Of a DNA stretch of 64,000 nt, positions 38,108-51,524 are shown in pieces (position 1 is the stretch's first letter; each line of letters begins with the position of its first letter). The position numbers were made by a program, and so were the translations under genes. A model generated the notes under the pieces. The model ran no database searches, was not told the DNA's origin, and saw only the letters and a list, made by a program, of their open reading frames with translations. The DNA is from Gymnothorax reevesii (Eukaryota > Chordata > Actinopteri > Anguilliformes > Muraenidae), in the NCBI GenBank assembly GCA_029721435.1, contig CM056584.1, positions 8,762,395 through 8,826,394 of the forward strand, in the 5' to 3' direction.

Positions 38108-40210
38108 CATACTGTACGTGTCCTCTATGATATTAATCGGAGATCAGATGGCATTTCAGCTTCACCCTTCTTGTGTAAAATGAAAATTGAGTGACATTAA
38201 TGTTTTAATACTCATGCTTACATGCTAATGCTAGCGATCTAATATGAGTGCTAATATCTGGTCATTTTCATACTGTACGTGTCCTCTATGATGGGAGTAT
38301 GGGATCAGATGGCATTTCAGCTTAACCCTGCTTGTGTAAAATAGAAATTGAGTGACGTTAATGTTCGAATGCTAATGCTAACATGCTAATGCTAGCGATC
38401 AAATGTGAGTGCTAATATCTGGTCATTTTCATACTGTAAGTGTCCTCGATGATGTTAGTATGAGATCAGATGGCATTTCTGCTTCACCCTTCTTGTATTA
38501 TAAGCAAATTGGGTAATGTTAATGTTTCAATGCTAATGCTAACATGCTGATGCTAACATGCTAATGCTAGCAATTTAATGTGAGTGCTAATACCTGGTCA
38601 TTATCATACTGTACATGTCTTCTATGATGGGAGTATGGGATCAGATGGCATTTCAGCTTAACCCTGCTTGTGTAAAATGGAAATTGAGTGACGTTGTTTG
38701 AATGCTAATGCTAACATGCTAATGCTAGCGATCTAATGTGAGTGCTAATACCTGGTCATTTCCATACTGTACATGTCCTCTATGATGGGAGTATGAGATC
38801 AGATGGCTTTTCAGCTTAACCTTGCTTGTGTAAAATGGAAATTGAGTGACGTTAATGTTTGAATGCTAATGCTAACATGCTAATGCTAGCGATCTAATGT
38901 GAGTTCTAATATCTGGTCATTTTCATACCATACGTGTCCTTTATGATTTTAATAGGAGATCAGATGGCATTTCAGCTTAACCCTGCTTGTGTACAATGGA
39001 AATTTAGTGACGTTAATGTTTGAATGCTAATGCTAACATGCTAATGCTAGCGATCTAATGTGAGTGCTAATATCTGGTCATTTTCATACTACACTTATCC
39101 TCTATGATGTTCGTAGGAGATCAGATGGCATTTCAGCTTAACCCTTCTTGTTTAAAATGGAAATTGAGTTATGTTAATGTTTAAATGCTAATGCTAACAT
39201 GCTTATGCTAGCGCTCTAATGTGAATGCTAATATGTGGTCATTTTTATACAGTACGTGTCCTCTATGATGTTAATAGGAGATCAGATGGCATTTCAGCTT
39301 AACCCTGCTTGTGTAAAATGGAAATTTAGTGACGTTAATGTTTGAATGCTAATGCTAACATGCTAATGCTAGCGATCTAATGTGAGTGCTAATATCTGGT
39401 CATTTTCATACTATACGTGTCCTTTATGATGTTAATAGGATATCAGATGGCATTTCAGCTTAACCCTGCTTGTGTAAAATGGAAATTGAGTGATGTTAAT
39501 GTTTAAATGCTAATGCTAACATGCTAATGCTAGCGCTCTAATGTGAGTGCTAATATCTGGTCAATTCATACTGTACATGACCTCTATGATGGGAGTATGA
39601 GATCAGATGGCTTTTCAGCTTAACCCTGCTTGTGTAAAATGGAAATTTAATGACGTTCATGTTTGAATGCTAATGCTAAAATGCTAATGCTAGCGATCTA
39701 ATGTGAATGCTAATATCTGGTCATTTTCATACTATACGTGTCCTCTATGATGTTAATAGGAGATCAGATGGCATTTCAGCTTAACCCTTCTTGTGTAAAA
39801 TGGAAATTGAGTGATGTTAATGTTTAAATGCTAATGCTAAAATGCTAATGCTAGCTATCTAATGTGAGTTCTAATATCTGGTCATTTTCATACTATACGT
39901 GTCCTCTTTGATGTTAATAGGAGATCAGATGGCATTTCAGCTTAACCCTTCTTGTTTCAAATGGAAATTGAGTGATTTTAATGTTTAAATGCTAATGCTA
40001 ACATGCTAAAGCTAGCAATCTAATGTGAGTGCTAATACCTGGTCATTTTCATACTGTACGTGTCCTCTATGATGGGAATATGGGATCAGATGGCATTTCA
40101 GCTTAACCCTGTTTGTGTAAAATGGAAATTGAGTGAAGTTAATGTTTAAATGCTAATGCTAACATGCTAATGCTAGCGATCTAATGTGAGTTCTAATATC
40201 TGGTCATTTT
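38108..40210 (+). repeat. B17-B29 segment, 13 monomers
   Basis: This is a clean run of B17-B29: TACTCATGC, TTCGAATG with GATCAAATG, TCGATGATG with three 14-mers, CATTATCATAC, CCTTGC, GATTTTAATAGG, TTCGTAGG, ACAGTACG, CCTTTATG, GTTCATG with TAAAATGC, GCTATC, TTTCAAATGG and GGGAATATGGG. The odd CAATTCATAC with CATGACC (39562) is shared with 37781 in the preceding unit, so the two segments are local relatives. The length of 2103 bp fits 13 monomers plus 14, minus 3, minus 1. Confidence 0.87.
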
Positions 40211-43200
40211 CATACTGTATGTGTCCTCTATGATGTTAATAGGAGATCAGATGGCATTTCAGCTTAACCCTTCTTGTATAATAAAAAAATTGAGTAATGT
40301 TAATGTTTAAATGCTAAAGCTAACATGCTAATGCTAGCGATCTAATGTGAGTTCTAATATCTGGTCATTTTCATACTGTATGTGTCCTCTATGATGTTAA
40401 TCGGAGATCAGATGGCATTTCAGCTTCACCCTTCTTGTGTAAAATGGAAATTGAGTGACATTAATGTTTTAATACTAATGCTAACATGCTAATGCTAGCG
40501 ATCTAATGTGAGTGCTAATATCTGGTCATTTTCATACTGTACGTGTCCTCTATGATGGAAGTATGGGATCAGATGGCATTTCAGCTTAACCCTGCTTGTG
40601 TAAAATAGAAATTGAGTGACGTTAATGTTTGAATGCTAATGCTAACATGCTAATGCTAGCGATCTAATGTGAGTGCTAATATCTGGTCATTTTCATACTG
40701 TAAGTGTCCTCTATGATGTTAGTATGAGATCAGATGGCATTTCTGCTTCACCCTTCTTGTATTATAAGCAAATTGGGTAATGTTAATGTTTCAATGCTAA
40801 TGCTAACATGCTGATGCTAGCGATCTAATGTGAGTGCTAATACCTGGTCATTTTCATACTGTACATGTCTTCTATGATGGGAGTATGGGATCAGATGGCA
40901 TTTCAGCTTAACCCTGCTTGTGTAAAATGGAAATTGAGTGATGTTGTTTGAATGCTAATGCTAACATGCTAATGCTAGCGATCTAATGTGAGTGCTAATA
41001 CCTGGTCATTTTCATACTGTACATGTCCTCTATGGTGGGAGTATGAGATCAGATGGCTTTTCAGCTTAACCCTGCTTGTGTAAAATGGAAATTGAGTGAC
41101 GTTAATGTTTGAATGCTAATGCTAACATGCTAATGCTAGCAATCTAATGTGAGTGCTAATATCTGGTCATTTTCATACTGTACGTGTCCTCTATGATGGG
41201 AGTATGGGATCAGATGGCATTTCAGCTTAACCCTGCTTGTGTAAAATAGAAATTGAATGATGTTAATGTTTGAATGCTAATGCTAACATGCTAATGCTAG
41301 CGATCTTATGTGAGTTCTAATATCAGGTCATTTTCATACTGTAAGTGTCCTCTATGATGTTAGTATGAGATCAGATGGCATTTCTCCTTCACCCTTCTTG
41401 TATTATGAGCAAATTGAGTAATGTTAATGTTTCAATGCTAATGCTAACATGCTGATGCTAACATGCTAATGCTAGCGATCTAATGTGAGTGCTAATAGTT
41501 GGTCATTTTCATACTGTACGTGTCCTCTATGATGTTAATTGGAGATCAGATGGCATTTCAGCTTAACCCTTCTTGTATAATAAAAAATTGAGTAATGTTA
41601 ATGTTTAAAAGCTAATGCTAATATGCTAATGCTAGCGATCTAATGTGAGTTCTAATATCTGGTCATTTTTATACTATACGTGTCCTCTATAATGTTAATA
41701 GGAGATCAGATGGCATTTCAGCTTAACCCTTCTTGTGTAAAATGGAAATTGTGTGACATTAATGTTTTAATACTAATGCTAACATGCTAATGCTAGCGAT
41801 CTAATGTGAGTGCTAATATCTGGTCATTTTCATACTGTATGTGTCCTCTATGATGTTAATAGGAGATCAGATGGCATTTCAGCTTAACCCTGCTTGTGTA
41901 AAATGGAAATTTAGTGACGTTAATGTTTGAATGCTAATGCTAACATGCTAATGTTAGCGATCTAATGTGAGTGCTAATATCTGGTCATTTTCATACTTTA
42001 CGTGTCCTCTATGATGTTAATAGGAGATCAGATGGCATTTCAGCTTAACCCTGCTTGTGTAAAATGGAAATTTAGTGACGTTAATGTTTGAATGCTAATG
42101 CTAACATGCTAATGCTAGCGATCTAATGTGAGTGCTAATATCTGGTCATTTTCATACTGTACGTGTCCTCCATGATGGGAGTATGGGATCAGATGGCATT
42201 TCAGCTTAACCCTGTTTGTGTAAAATGGAAATTGAGTGACGTTAATGTTTGAATGCTAATGCTAACATGCTAATGCTAGCTATCTAATGTGAGTTCTAAT
42301 ATCTGGTCATTTTCATACTATACGTGTCCTCTTTGATGTTAATAGGAGATCAGATGGCATTTCAGCTTAACCCTTCTTGTTTAAACTGGAAATTGAGTGA
42401 TTTTAATGTTTAAATGCTAGTGCTAACATGCTAAAGCTAGCGATCTAATGTGAGTGCTAATACCTGGTCATTTTCATACTGTACGTGTCCTCTATGATGA
42501 GAATATGGGATCAGATGGCATTTCAGCTTAACCCTGTTTGTGTAAAATGGAAATTGAGTGAAGTTAATGTTTAAATGCTAATGCTAACATGCTAATGCTA
42601 GCGATCTAATGTGAGTGCTAATATCTGGTCATTTTCATACTGTACATGTCCTCTATGATGTTAATAGGAGATCAGATGGCATTTCAGCTTTACCCTTCTT
42701 GTATAATAAAAAAATTGAGTAATGTTAATGTTTAAATGCTAAAGCTAACATGCTAATGCTAGCGATCTAATGTGAGTTCTAATATCTGGTCATTTTCATA
42801 CTGTATGTGTCCTCTATGATATTAATCGGAGATCAGATGGCATTTCAGCTTCACCCTTCTTGTGTAAAATGGAAATTGAGTGACATTAATGTTTTAATAC
42901 TCATGCTTACATGCTAATGCTAGCGATCTAATGTGAGTGCTAATATCTGGTCATTTTCATACTGTACGTGTCCTCTATGATGGGAGTATGGGATCAGATG
43001 GCATTTCAGCTTAACCCTGCTTGTGTAAAATAGAAATTGAGTGACGTTAATGTTCGAATGCTAATGCTAACATGCTAATGCTAGCGATCAAATGTGAGTG
43101 CTAATATCTGGTCATTTTCATACTGTAAGTGTCCTCGATGATGTTAGTATGAGATCAGATGGCATTTCTGCTTCTCCCTTCTTGTATTATAAGCAAATTG

Positions 43201-43934
43201 GGTAATGTTAATGTTTCAATGCTAATGCTAACATGCTGATGCTAACATGCTAATGCTAGCAATCTAATGTGAGTGCTAATACCTGGTCATTATCATACTG
43301 TACATGTCTTCTATGATGGGAGTATGGGATCAGATGGCATTTCAGCTTAACCCTGCTTGTGTAAAATGGAAATTGAGTGACGTTGTTTGAATGCTAATGC
43401 TAACATGCTAATGCTAGCGATCTAATGTGAGTGCTAATACCTGGTCATTTTCATACTGTACATGTCCTCTATGATGGGAGTATGAGATCAGATGGCTTTT
43501 CTGCTTAACCTTGCTTGTGTAAAATGGAAATTGAGTGACGTTAATGTTTGAATGCTAATGCTAACATGCTAATGCTAGCGATCTAATGTGAGTTCTAATA
43601 TCTGGTCATTTTCATACCATACGTGTCCTTTATGATTTTAATAGGAGATCAGATGGCATTTCAGCTTAACCCTGCTTGTGTACAATGGAAATTTAGTGAC
43701 GTTAATGTTTGAATGCTAATGCTAACATGCTAATGCTAGCGATCTAATGTGAGTGCTAATATCTGGTCATTTTCATACTACACGTATCCTCTATGATGTT
43801 CGTAGGAGATCAGATGGCATTTCAGCTTAACCCTTCTTGTTTAAAATGGAAATTGAGTTATGTTAATGTTTAAATGCTAATGCTAACATGCTAATGCTAG
43901 CGCTCTAATGTGAATGCTAATATGTGGTCATTTT

Positions 43935-44092
43935 TATACAGTACGTGTCCTCTATGATGTTAATAGGAGATCAGATGGCATTTCAGCTTAACCCTTGTGT
44001 AAAATGGAAATTGAGTGATGTTAATGTTTAAATGCTAATGCTAACATGCTAATGCTAGCGCTCTAATGTGAGTGCTAATATCTGGTCATTTT
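43935..44092 (+). repeat. Hybrid monomer B24/B25
   Basis: It begins with the B24 signature (TTTTTATACAGTACG) and ends with the B25 signature (CCCTTGTGTAAAATGG, which lacks 3 bp, and a GCGCTC tail). In the complete copy these are two monomers, near 50.57 and 50.73 kb. One monomer is lost and phase is kept (158 bp). Confidence 0.87.
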
Positions 44093-46515
44093 CATACTGT
44101 ACATGTCCTCTATGATGGGAGTATGAGATCAGATGGCTTTCCAGCTTAACCCTGCTTGTGTAAAATGGAAATTTAATGACGTTCATGTTTGAATGCTAAT
44201 GCTAAAATGCTAATGCTAGCGATCTAATGTGAGTGCTAATATCTGGTCATTTTCATACTATACGTGTCCTCTATGATGTTAATAGGAGATCAGATGGCAT
44301 TTCAGCTTAACCCTTCTTGTGTAAAATGGAAATTGAGTGATGGTAATGTTTAAATGCTAATGCTAAAATGCTAATGCTAGCTATCTAATGTGAGTTCTAA
44401 TATCTGGTCATTTTCATACTATACGTGTCCTCTTTGATGTTAATAGGAGATCAGATGGCATTTCAGCTTAACCCTTCTTGTTTCAAATGGAAATTGAGTG
44501 ATTTTAATGTTTAAATGCTAATGCTAACATGCTAAAGCTAGCAATCTAATGTGAGTGCTAATACCTGGTCATTTTCATACTGTACGTGTCCTCTATGATG
44601 AGAATATGGGATCAGATGGCATTTCAGCTTAACCCTGTTTGTGTAAAATGGAAATTGAGTGAAGTTAATGTTTAAATGCTAATGCTAACATGCTAATGCT
44701 AGCGATCTAATGTGAGTGCTAATATCTGGTCATTTTCATACTGTACATGTCCTCTATGATGATAATAGGAGATCAGATGGCATTTCAGCTTTACCCTTCT
44801 TGTATAATAAAAAAATTGAGTAATGTTAATGTTTAAATGCTAAAGCTAACATGCTAATGCTAGCGATCTAATGTGAGTTCTAATATCTGGTCATTTTCAT
44901 ACTGTATGTGTCCTCTATGATGTTAATCGGAGATCAGATGGCATTTCAGCTTCACCCTTCTTGTGTAAAATGGAAATTGAGTGACATTAATGTTTTAATA
45001 CTAATGCTAACATGCTAATGCTAGCGATCTAATGTGAGTGCTAATATCTGGTCATTTTCATACTGTACGTGTCCTCTATGATGGGAGTATGGGATCAGAT
45101 GGCATTTCAGCTTAACCCTGCTTGTGTAAAATAGAAATTGAGTGACGTTTATGTTTGAATGCTAATGCTAACATGCTAATGCTAGCAATCTAATGTGAGT
45201 GCTAATATCTGGTCATTTTCATACTGTAAGTGTCCTCTATGATGTTAGTATGAGATCAGATGGCATTTCTGCTTCACCCTTCTTGTATTATAAGCAAATT
45301 GGGTAATGTTAATGTTTCAATGCTAATGCTAACATGCTGATGCTAACATGCTAATGCTAGCAATCTAATGTGAGTGCTAATGCCTGGTCATTTTCATACT
45401 GTACATGTCTTCTATGATGGGAGTATGGGATCAGATGGCATTTCAGCTTAACCCTGCTTGTGTAAAATGGAAATTGAGTGATGTTGTTTGAATGCTAATG
45501 CTAACATGCTAATGCTAGCGATCTAATGTGAGTGCTAATACCTGGTCATTTTCATACTGTACATGTCCTCTATGATGGGAGTATGAGATCAGATGGCTTT
45601 TCAGCTTAACCCTGCTTGTGTAAAATGGAAATTTAGTGACGTTAATGTTTGAATGCTAATGCTAACATGCTAATGCTAGCGATCTAATGTGAGTTCTAAT
45701 ATCTGTTTATTTTCATACCATACGTGTCCTTTATGATGTTAATAGGAGATCAGATGGCATTTCAGCTTAACCCTGCTTGTGTACAATGGAAATTTAGTGA
45801 CGTTAATGTTTGAATGCTAATGCTAACATGCTAATGCTAGCGATCTAATGTGAGTGCTAATATCTGGTCATTTTCATACTACACGTATCCTCTATGATGT
45901 TCATAGGAGATCAGATGGCATTTCAGCTTGACCCTTCTTGTTTAAAATGGAAATTGAGTTATGTTAATGTTTAAATGCTAATGCTAACATGCTAATGCTA
46001 GCGCTCTAATGTGAATGCTAATATGTGGTCATTTTTATACTGTACGTGTCCTCTATGATGTTAATAGGAGATCAGATGGCATTTCAGCTTAACCCTGCTT
46101 GTGTAAAATGGAAATTTAGTGACGTTAATGTTTGAATGCTAATGCTAACATGCTAATGCTAGCGATCTAATGTGACTGCTAATATCTGGTCATTTTCATA
46201 CTATACATGTCCTTTATGATGTTAATAGGAGATCAGATGGCATTTCAGCTTAACCCTTGTGTAAAATGGAAATTGAGTGATGTTAATGTTTAAATGCTAA
46301 TGCTAACATGCTAATGCTAGCGCTCTAATGTGAGTGCTAATATCTGGTCATTTTCATACTGTACATGTCCTCTATGATGGGAGTATGAGATCAGATGGCT
46401 TTTCAGCTTAACCCTGCTTGTGTAAAATGGAAATTTAATGACTTTCATGTTTGAATGCTAATGCTAACATGCTAATGCTAGCGATCTAATGTGAGTGCTA
46501 ATATCTGGTCATTTT

Positions 46516-46676
46516 CATACTATACGTGTCCTCTATGATGTTAATAGGCGATCAGATGGCATTTCAGCTTAACCCTTCTTGTGTAAAATGGAAATTGAGT
46601 GATGTTAATGTTTAAATGCTAATGCTAACATGCTAAAGCTAGCAATCTAATGTGAGTGCTAATACCTGGTCATTTT
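46516..46676 (+). repeat. Hybrid monomer B27/B28
   Basis: It starts as B27 (CTATACG, GTGTAAAATGG, GTGATGTTAATG) and ends as B28 (GCTAAAGCTAGCAATC). A matching hybrid occurs near 54.59 kb at the equivalent place, so the fusion was copied with its block. A private GGCGATCAG near 46547 replaces GGAGATCAG. Confidence 0.82.
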
Positions 46677-46837
46677 CATACTGTACGTGTCCTCTATGAT
46701 GGGAATATGGGATCAGATGGCATTTCAGCTTAACCCTGTTTGTGTAAAATGAAAATTGAGTGAAGTTAATGTTTAAATGCTAATGCTAACATGCTAATGC
46801 TAGCGATCTAATGTGAGTTCTAATATCTGGTCATTTT

Positions 46838-49800
46838 CATACTGTATGTGTCCTCTATGATGTTAATAGGAGATCAGATGGCATTTCAGCTTAACCCTTC
46901 TTGTATAATAAAAAAATTGAGTAATGTTAATGTTTAAATGCTAAAGCTAACATGCTAATGCTAGCGATCTAATGTGAGTTCTAATATCTGGTCATTTTCA
47001 TACTGTATGTGTCCTCTATGATGTTAATCGGAGATCAGATGGCATTTCAGCTTCACCCTTCTTGTGTAAAATGGAAATTGAGTGACATTAATGATTTAAT
47101 ACTAATGCTAACATGCTAATGCTAGCGATCTAATGTGAGTGCTAATATCTGGTCATTTTCATACTGTACGTGTCCTCTATGATGGAAGTATGGGATCATA
47201 TGGCATTTCAGCTTAACCCTGCTTGTGTAAAATAGAAATTGAGTGACGTTAATGTTTGAATGCTAATGCTAACATGCTAATGCTAGCGATCTAATGTGAG
47301 TGCTAATATCTGGTCATTTTCATACTGTAAGTGTCCTCTATGATGTTAGTATGAGATCAGATGGCATTTCTGCTTCACCCTTCTTGTATTATAAGCAAAT
47401 TGGGTAATGTTAATGTTTCAATGCTAATGCTAACATGCTGATGCTAGCGATCTAATGTGAGTGCTAATACCTGGTCATTTTCATACTGTACATGTCTTCT
47501 ATGATGGGAGTATGGGATCAGATGGCATTTCAGCTTAACCCTGCTTGTGTAAAATGGAAATTGAGTGATGTTGTTTGAATGCTAATGCTAACATGCTAAT
47601 GCTAGCGATCTAATGTGAGTGCTAATACCTGGTCATTTTCATACTGTACATGTCCTCTATGGTGGGAGTATGAGATCAGATGGCTTTTCAGCTTAACCCT
47701 GCTTGTGTAAAATGGAAATTGAGTGACGTTAATGTTTGAATGCTAATGCTAACATGCTAATGCTAGCAATCTAATGTGAGTGCTAATATCTGGTCATTTT
47801 CATACTGTACGTGTCCTCTATGATGGGAGTATGGGATCAGATGGCATTTCAGCTTAACCCTGCTTGTGTAAAATAGAAATTGAATGATGTTAATGTTTGA
47901 ATGCTAATGCTAACATGCTAATGCTAGCGATCTTATGTGAGTTCTAATATCAGGTCATTTTCATACTGTAAGTGTCCTCTATGATGTTAGTATGAGATCA
48001 GATGGCATTTCTCCTTCACCCTTCTTGTATTATGAGCAAATTGAGTAATGTTAATGTTTCAATGCTAATGCTAACATGCTGATGCTAACATGCTAATGCT
48101 AGCGATCTAATGTGAGTGCTAATAGTTGGTCATTTTCATACTGTACGTGTCCTCTATGATGTTAATTGGAGATCAGATGGCATTTCAGCTTAACCCTTCT
48201 TGTATAATAAAAAATTGAGTAATGTTAATGTTTAAAAGCTAATGCTAATATGCTAATGCTAGCGATCTAATGTGAGTTCTAATATCTGGTCATTTTCATA
48301 CTATACGTGTCCTCTATAATGTTAATAGGAGATCAGATGGCATTTCAGCTTAACCCTTCTTGTGTAAAATGGAAATTGTGTGACATTAATGTTTTAATAC
48401 TAATGCTAACATGCTAATGCTAGCGATCTAATGTGAGTGCTAATATCTGGTCATTTTCATACTGTATGTGTCCTCTATGATGTTAATAGGAGATCAGATG
48501 GCATTTCAGCTTAACCCTGCTTGTGTAAAATGGAAATTTAGTGACGTTAATGTTTGAATGCTAATGCTAACATGCTAATGTTAGCGATCTAATGTGAGTG
48601 CTAATATCTGGTCATTTTCATACTTTACGTGTCCTCTATGATGTTAATAGGAGATCAGATGGCATTTCAGCTTAACCCTGCTTGTGTAAAATGGAAATTT
48701 AGTGACGTTAATGTTTGAATGCTAATGCTAACATGCTAATGCTAGCGATCTAATGTGAGTGCTAATATCTGGTCATTTTCATACTGTACGTGTCCTCTAT
48801 GATGGGAGTATGGGATCAGATGGCATTTCAGCTTAACCCTGTTTGTGTAAAATGGACATTGAGTGACGTTAATGTTTGAATGCTAATGCTAACATGCTAA
48901 TGCTAGCTATCTAATGTGAGTTCTAATATCTGGTCATTTTCATACTATACGTGTCCTCTTTGATGTTAATAGGAGATCAGATGGCATTTCAGCTTAACCC
49001 TTCTTGTTTAAACTGGAAATTGAGTGATTTTAATGTTTAAATGCTAGTGCTAACATGCTAAAGCTAGCGATCTAATGTGAGTGCTAATACCTGGTCATTT
49101 TCATACTGTACGTGTCCTCTATGATGAGAATATGGGATCAGATGGCATTTCAGCTTAACCCTGTTTGTGTAAAATGGAAATTGAGTGAAGTTAATGTTTA
49201 AATGCTAATGCTAACATGCTAATGCTAGCGATCTAATGTGAGTGCTAATATCTGGTCATTTTCATACTGTACATGTCCTCTATGATGTTAATAGGAGATC
49301 AGATGGCATTTCAGCTTTACCCTTCTTGTATAATAAAAAAATTGAGTAATGTTAATGTTTAAATGCTAAAGCTAACATGCTAATGCTAGCGATCTAATGT
49401 GAGTTCTAATATCTGGTCATTTTCATACTGTATGTGTCCTCTATGATATTAATCGGAGATCAGATGGCATTTCAGCTTCACCCTTCTTGTGTAAAATGGA
49501 AATTGAGTGACATTAATGTTTTAATACTCATGCTTACATGCTAATGCTAGCGATCTAATGTGAGTGCTAATATCTGGTCATTTTCATACTGTACGTGTCC
49601 TCTATGATGGGAGTATGGGATCAGATGGCATTTCAGCTTAACCCTGCTTGTGTAAAATAGAAATTGAGTGACGTTAATGTTCGAATGCTAATGCTAACAT
49701 GCTAATGCTAGCGATCAAATGTGAGTGCTAATATCTGGTCATTTTCATACTGTAAGTGTCCTCGATGATGTTAGTATGAGATCAGATGGCATTTCTGCTT

Positions 49801-51524
49801 CACCCTTCTTGTATTATAAGCAAATTGGGTAATGTTAATGTTTCAATGCTAATGCTAACATGCTGATGCTAACATGCTAATGCTAGCAATCTAATGTGAG
49901 TGCTAATACCTGGTCATTATCATACTGTACATGTCTTCTATGATGGGAGTATGGGATCAGATGGCATTTCAGCTTAACCCTGCTTGTGTAAAATGGAAAT
50001 TGAGTGACGTTGTTTGAATGCTAATGCTAACATGCTAATGCTAGCGATCTAATGTGAGTGCTAATACCTGGTCATTTTCATACTGTACATGTCCTCTATG
50101 ATGGGAGTATGAGATCAGATGGCTTTTCTGCTTAACCTTGCTTGTGTAAAATGGAAATTGAGTGACGTTAATGTTTGAATGCTAATGCTAACATGCTAAT
50201 GCTAGCGATCTAATGTGAGTTCTAATATCTGGTCATTTTCATACCATACGTGTCCTTTATGATTTTAATAGGAGATCAGATGGCATTTCAGCTTAACCCT
50301 GCTTGTGTACAATGGAAATTTAGTGACGTTAATGTTTGAATGCTAATGCTAACATGCTAATGCTAGCGATCTAATGTGAGTGCTAATATCTGGTCATTTT
50401 CATACTACACGTATCCTCTATGATGTTCGTAGGAGATCAGATGGCATTTCAGCTTAACCCTTCTTGTTTAAAATGGAAATTGAGTTATGTTAATGTTTAA
50501 ATGCTAATGCTAACATGCTAATGCTAGCGCTCTAATGTGAATGCTAATATGTGGTCATTTTTATACAGTACGTGTCCTCTATGATGTTAATAGGAGATCA
50601 GATGGCATTTCAGCTTAACCCTGCTTGTGTAAAATGGAAATTTAGTGACGTTAATGTTTGAATGCTAATGCTAACATGCTAATGCTAGCGATCTAATGTG
50701 AGTGCTAATATCTGGTCATTTTCATACTATACGTGTCCTTTATGATGTTAATAGGAGATCAGATGGCATTTCAGCTTAACCCTTGTGTAAAATGGAAATT
50801 GAGTGATGTTAATGTTTAAATGCTAATGCTAACATGCTAATGCTAGCGCTCTAATGTGAGTGCTAATATCTGGTCATTTTCATACTGTACATGTCCTCTA
50901 TGATGGGAGTATGAGATCAGATGGCTTTTCAGCTTAACCCTGCTTGTGTAAAATGGAAATTTAATGACGTTCATGTTTGAATGCTAATGCTAAAATGCTA
51001 ATGCTAGCGATCTAATGTGAGTGCTAATATCTGGTCATTTTCATACTATACGTGTCCTCTATGATGTTAATAGGAGATCAGATGGCATTTCAGCTTAACC
51101 CTTCTTGTGTAAAATGGAAATTGAGTGATGTTAATGTTTAAATGCTAATGCTAAAATGCTAATGCTAGCTATCTAATGTGAGTTCTAATATCTGGTCATT
51201 TTCATACTATACGTGTCCTCTTTGATGTTAATAGGAGATCAGATGGCATTTCAGCTTAACCCTTCTTGTTTCAAATGGAAATTGAGTGATTTTTATGTTT
51301 AAATGCTAATGCTAACATGCTAAAGCTAGCAATCTAATGTGAGTGCTAATACCTGGTCATTTTCATACTGTACGTGTCCTCTATGATGGGAATATGGGAT
51401 CAGATGGCATTTCAGCTTAACCCTGTTTGTGTAAAATGAAAATTGAGTGAAGTTAATGTTTAAATGCTAATGCTAACATGCTAATGCTAGCGATCTAATG
51501 TGAGTTCTAATATCTGGTCATTTT
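46838..51524 (+). repeat. HOR family B, complete 29-monomer copy (4687 bp)
   Basis: This is the reference B1-B29 copy. Key units in order are: B1 GTATGTG with an A7 run, B2 GTTAATCGG, B3 GGAAGTATGGG, B4 CTGATGCTAGCG, B5 GTTGTTTG, B6 GGTGGGAG, B7 AATGATG, B8 TCTCCTTC, B9 ATAGTTGG, B10 CTATAATG, B11 GTTAGCG, B12 CTTTACG, B13 CTGTTTG, B14 AAACTGG, B15 GAGAATATG, B16 A7 run, B17 TACTCATGC, B18 TTCGAATG, B19 TCGATGATG, B20 CATTATCATAC, B21 CCTTGC, B22 GATTTT, B23 TTCGTAGG, B24 ACAGTACG, B25 CCCTTGTG, B26 GTTCATG, B27 GCTATC, B28 TTTCAAATGG, B29 GGGAATATGGG. Twenty-nine monomers plus 28, minus 10 bp of indels, equals 4687. Confidence 0.92.

Larger units (their letters stand above)
40211..46837 (+). 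repeat. HOR family B, expanded 41-monomer copy (6627 bp)
   Basis: B1-B28 are present with B24 and B25 fused at 43935-44092, followed by a GATGAGAATATGGG unit and an additional block at about 44.75-46.68 kb (A15-A26-like units) before B29 leads back to B1. The spacing to the next copy is 6627 bp for three independent markers: B1 CATACTGTATG (40211 and 46838), ATAGTTGG (41495 and 48122) and TACTCATGC (42898 and 49525). A monomer and indel count gives the same value. Confidence 0.9.
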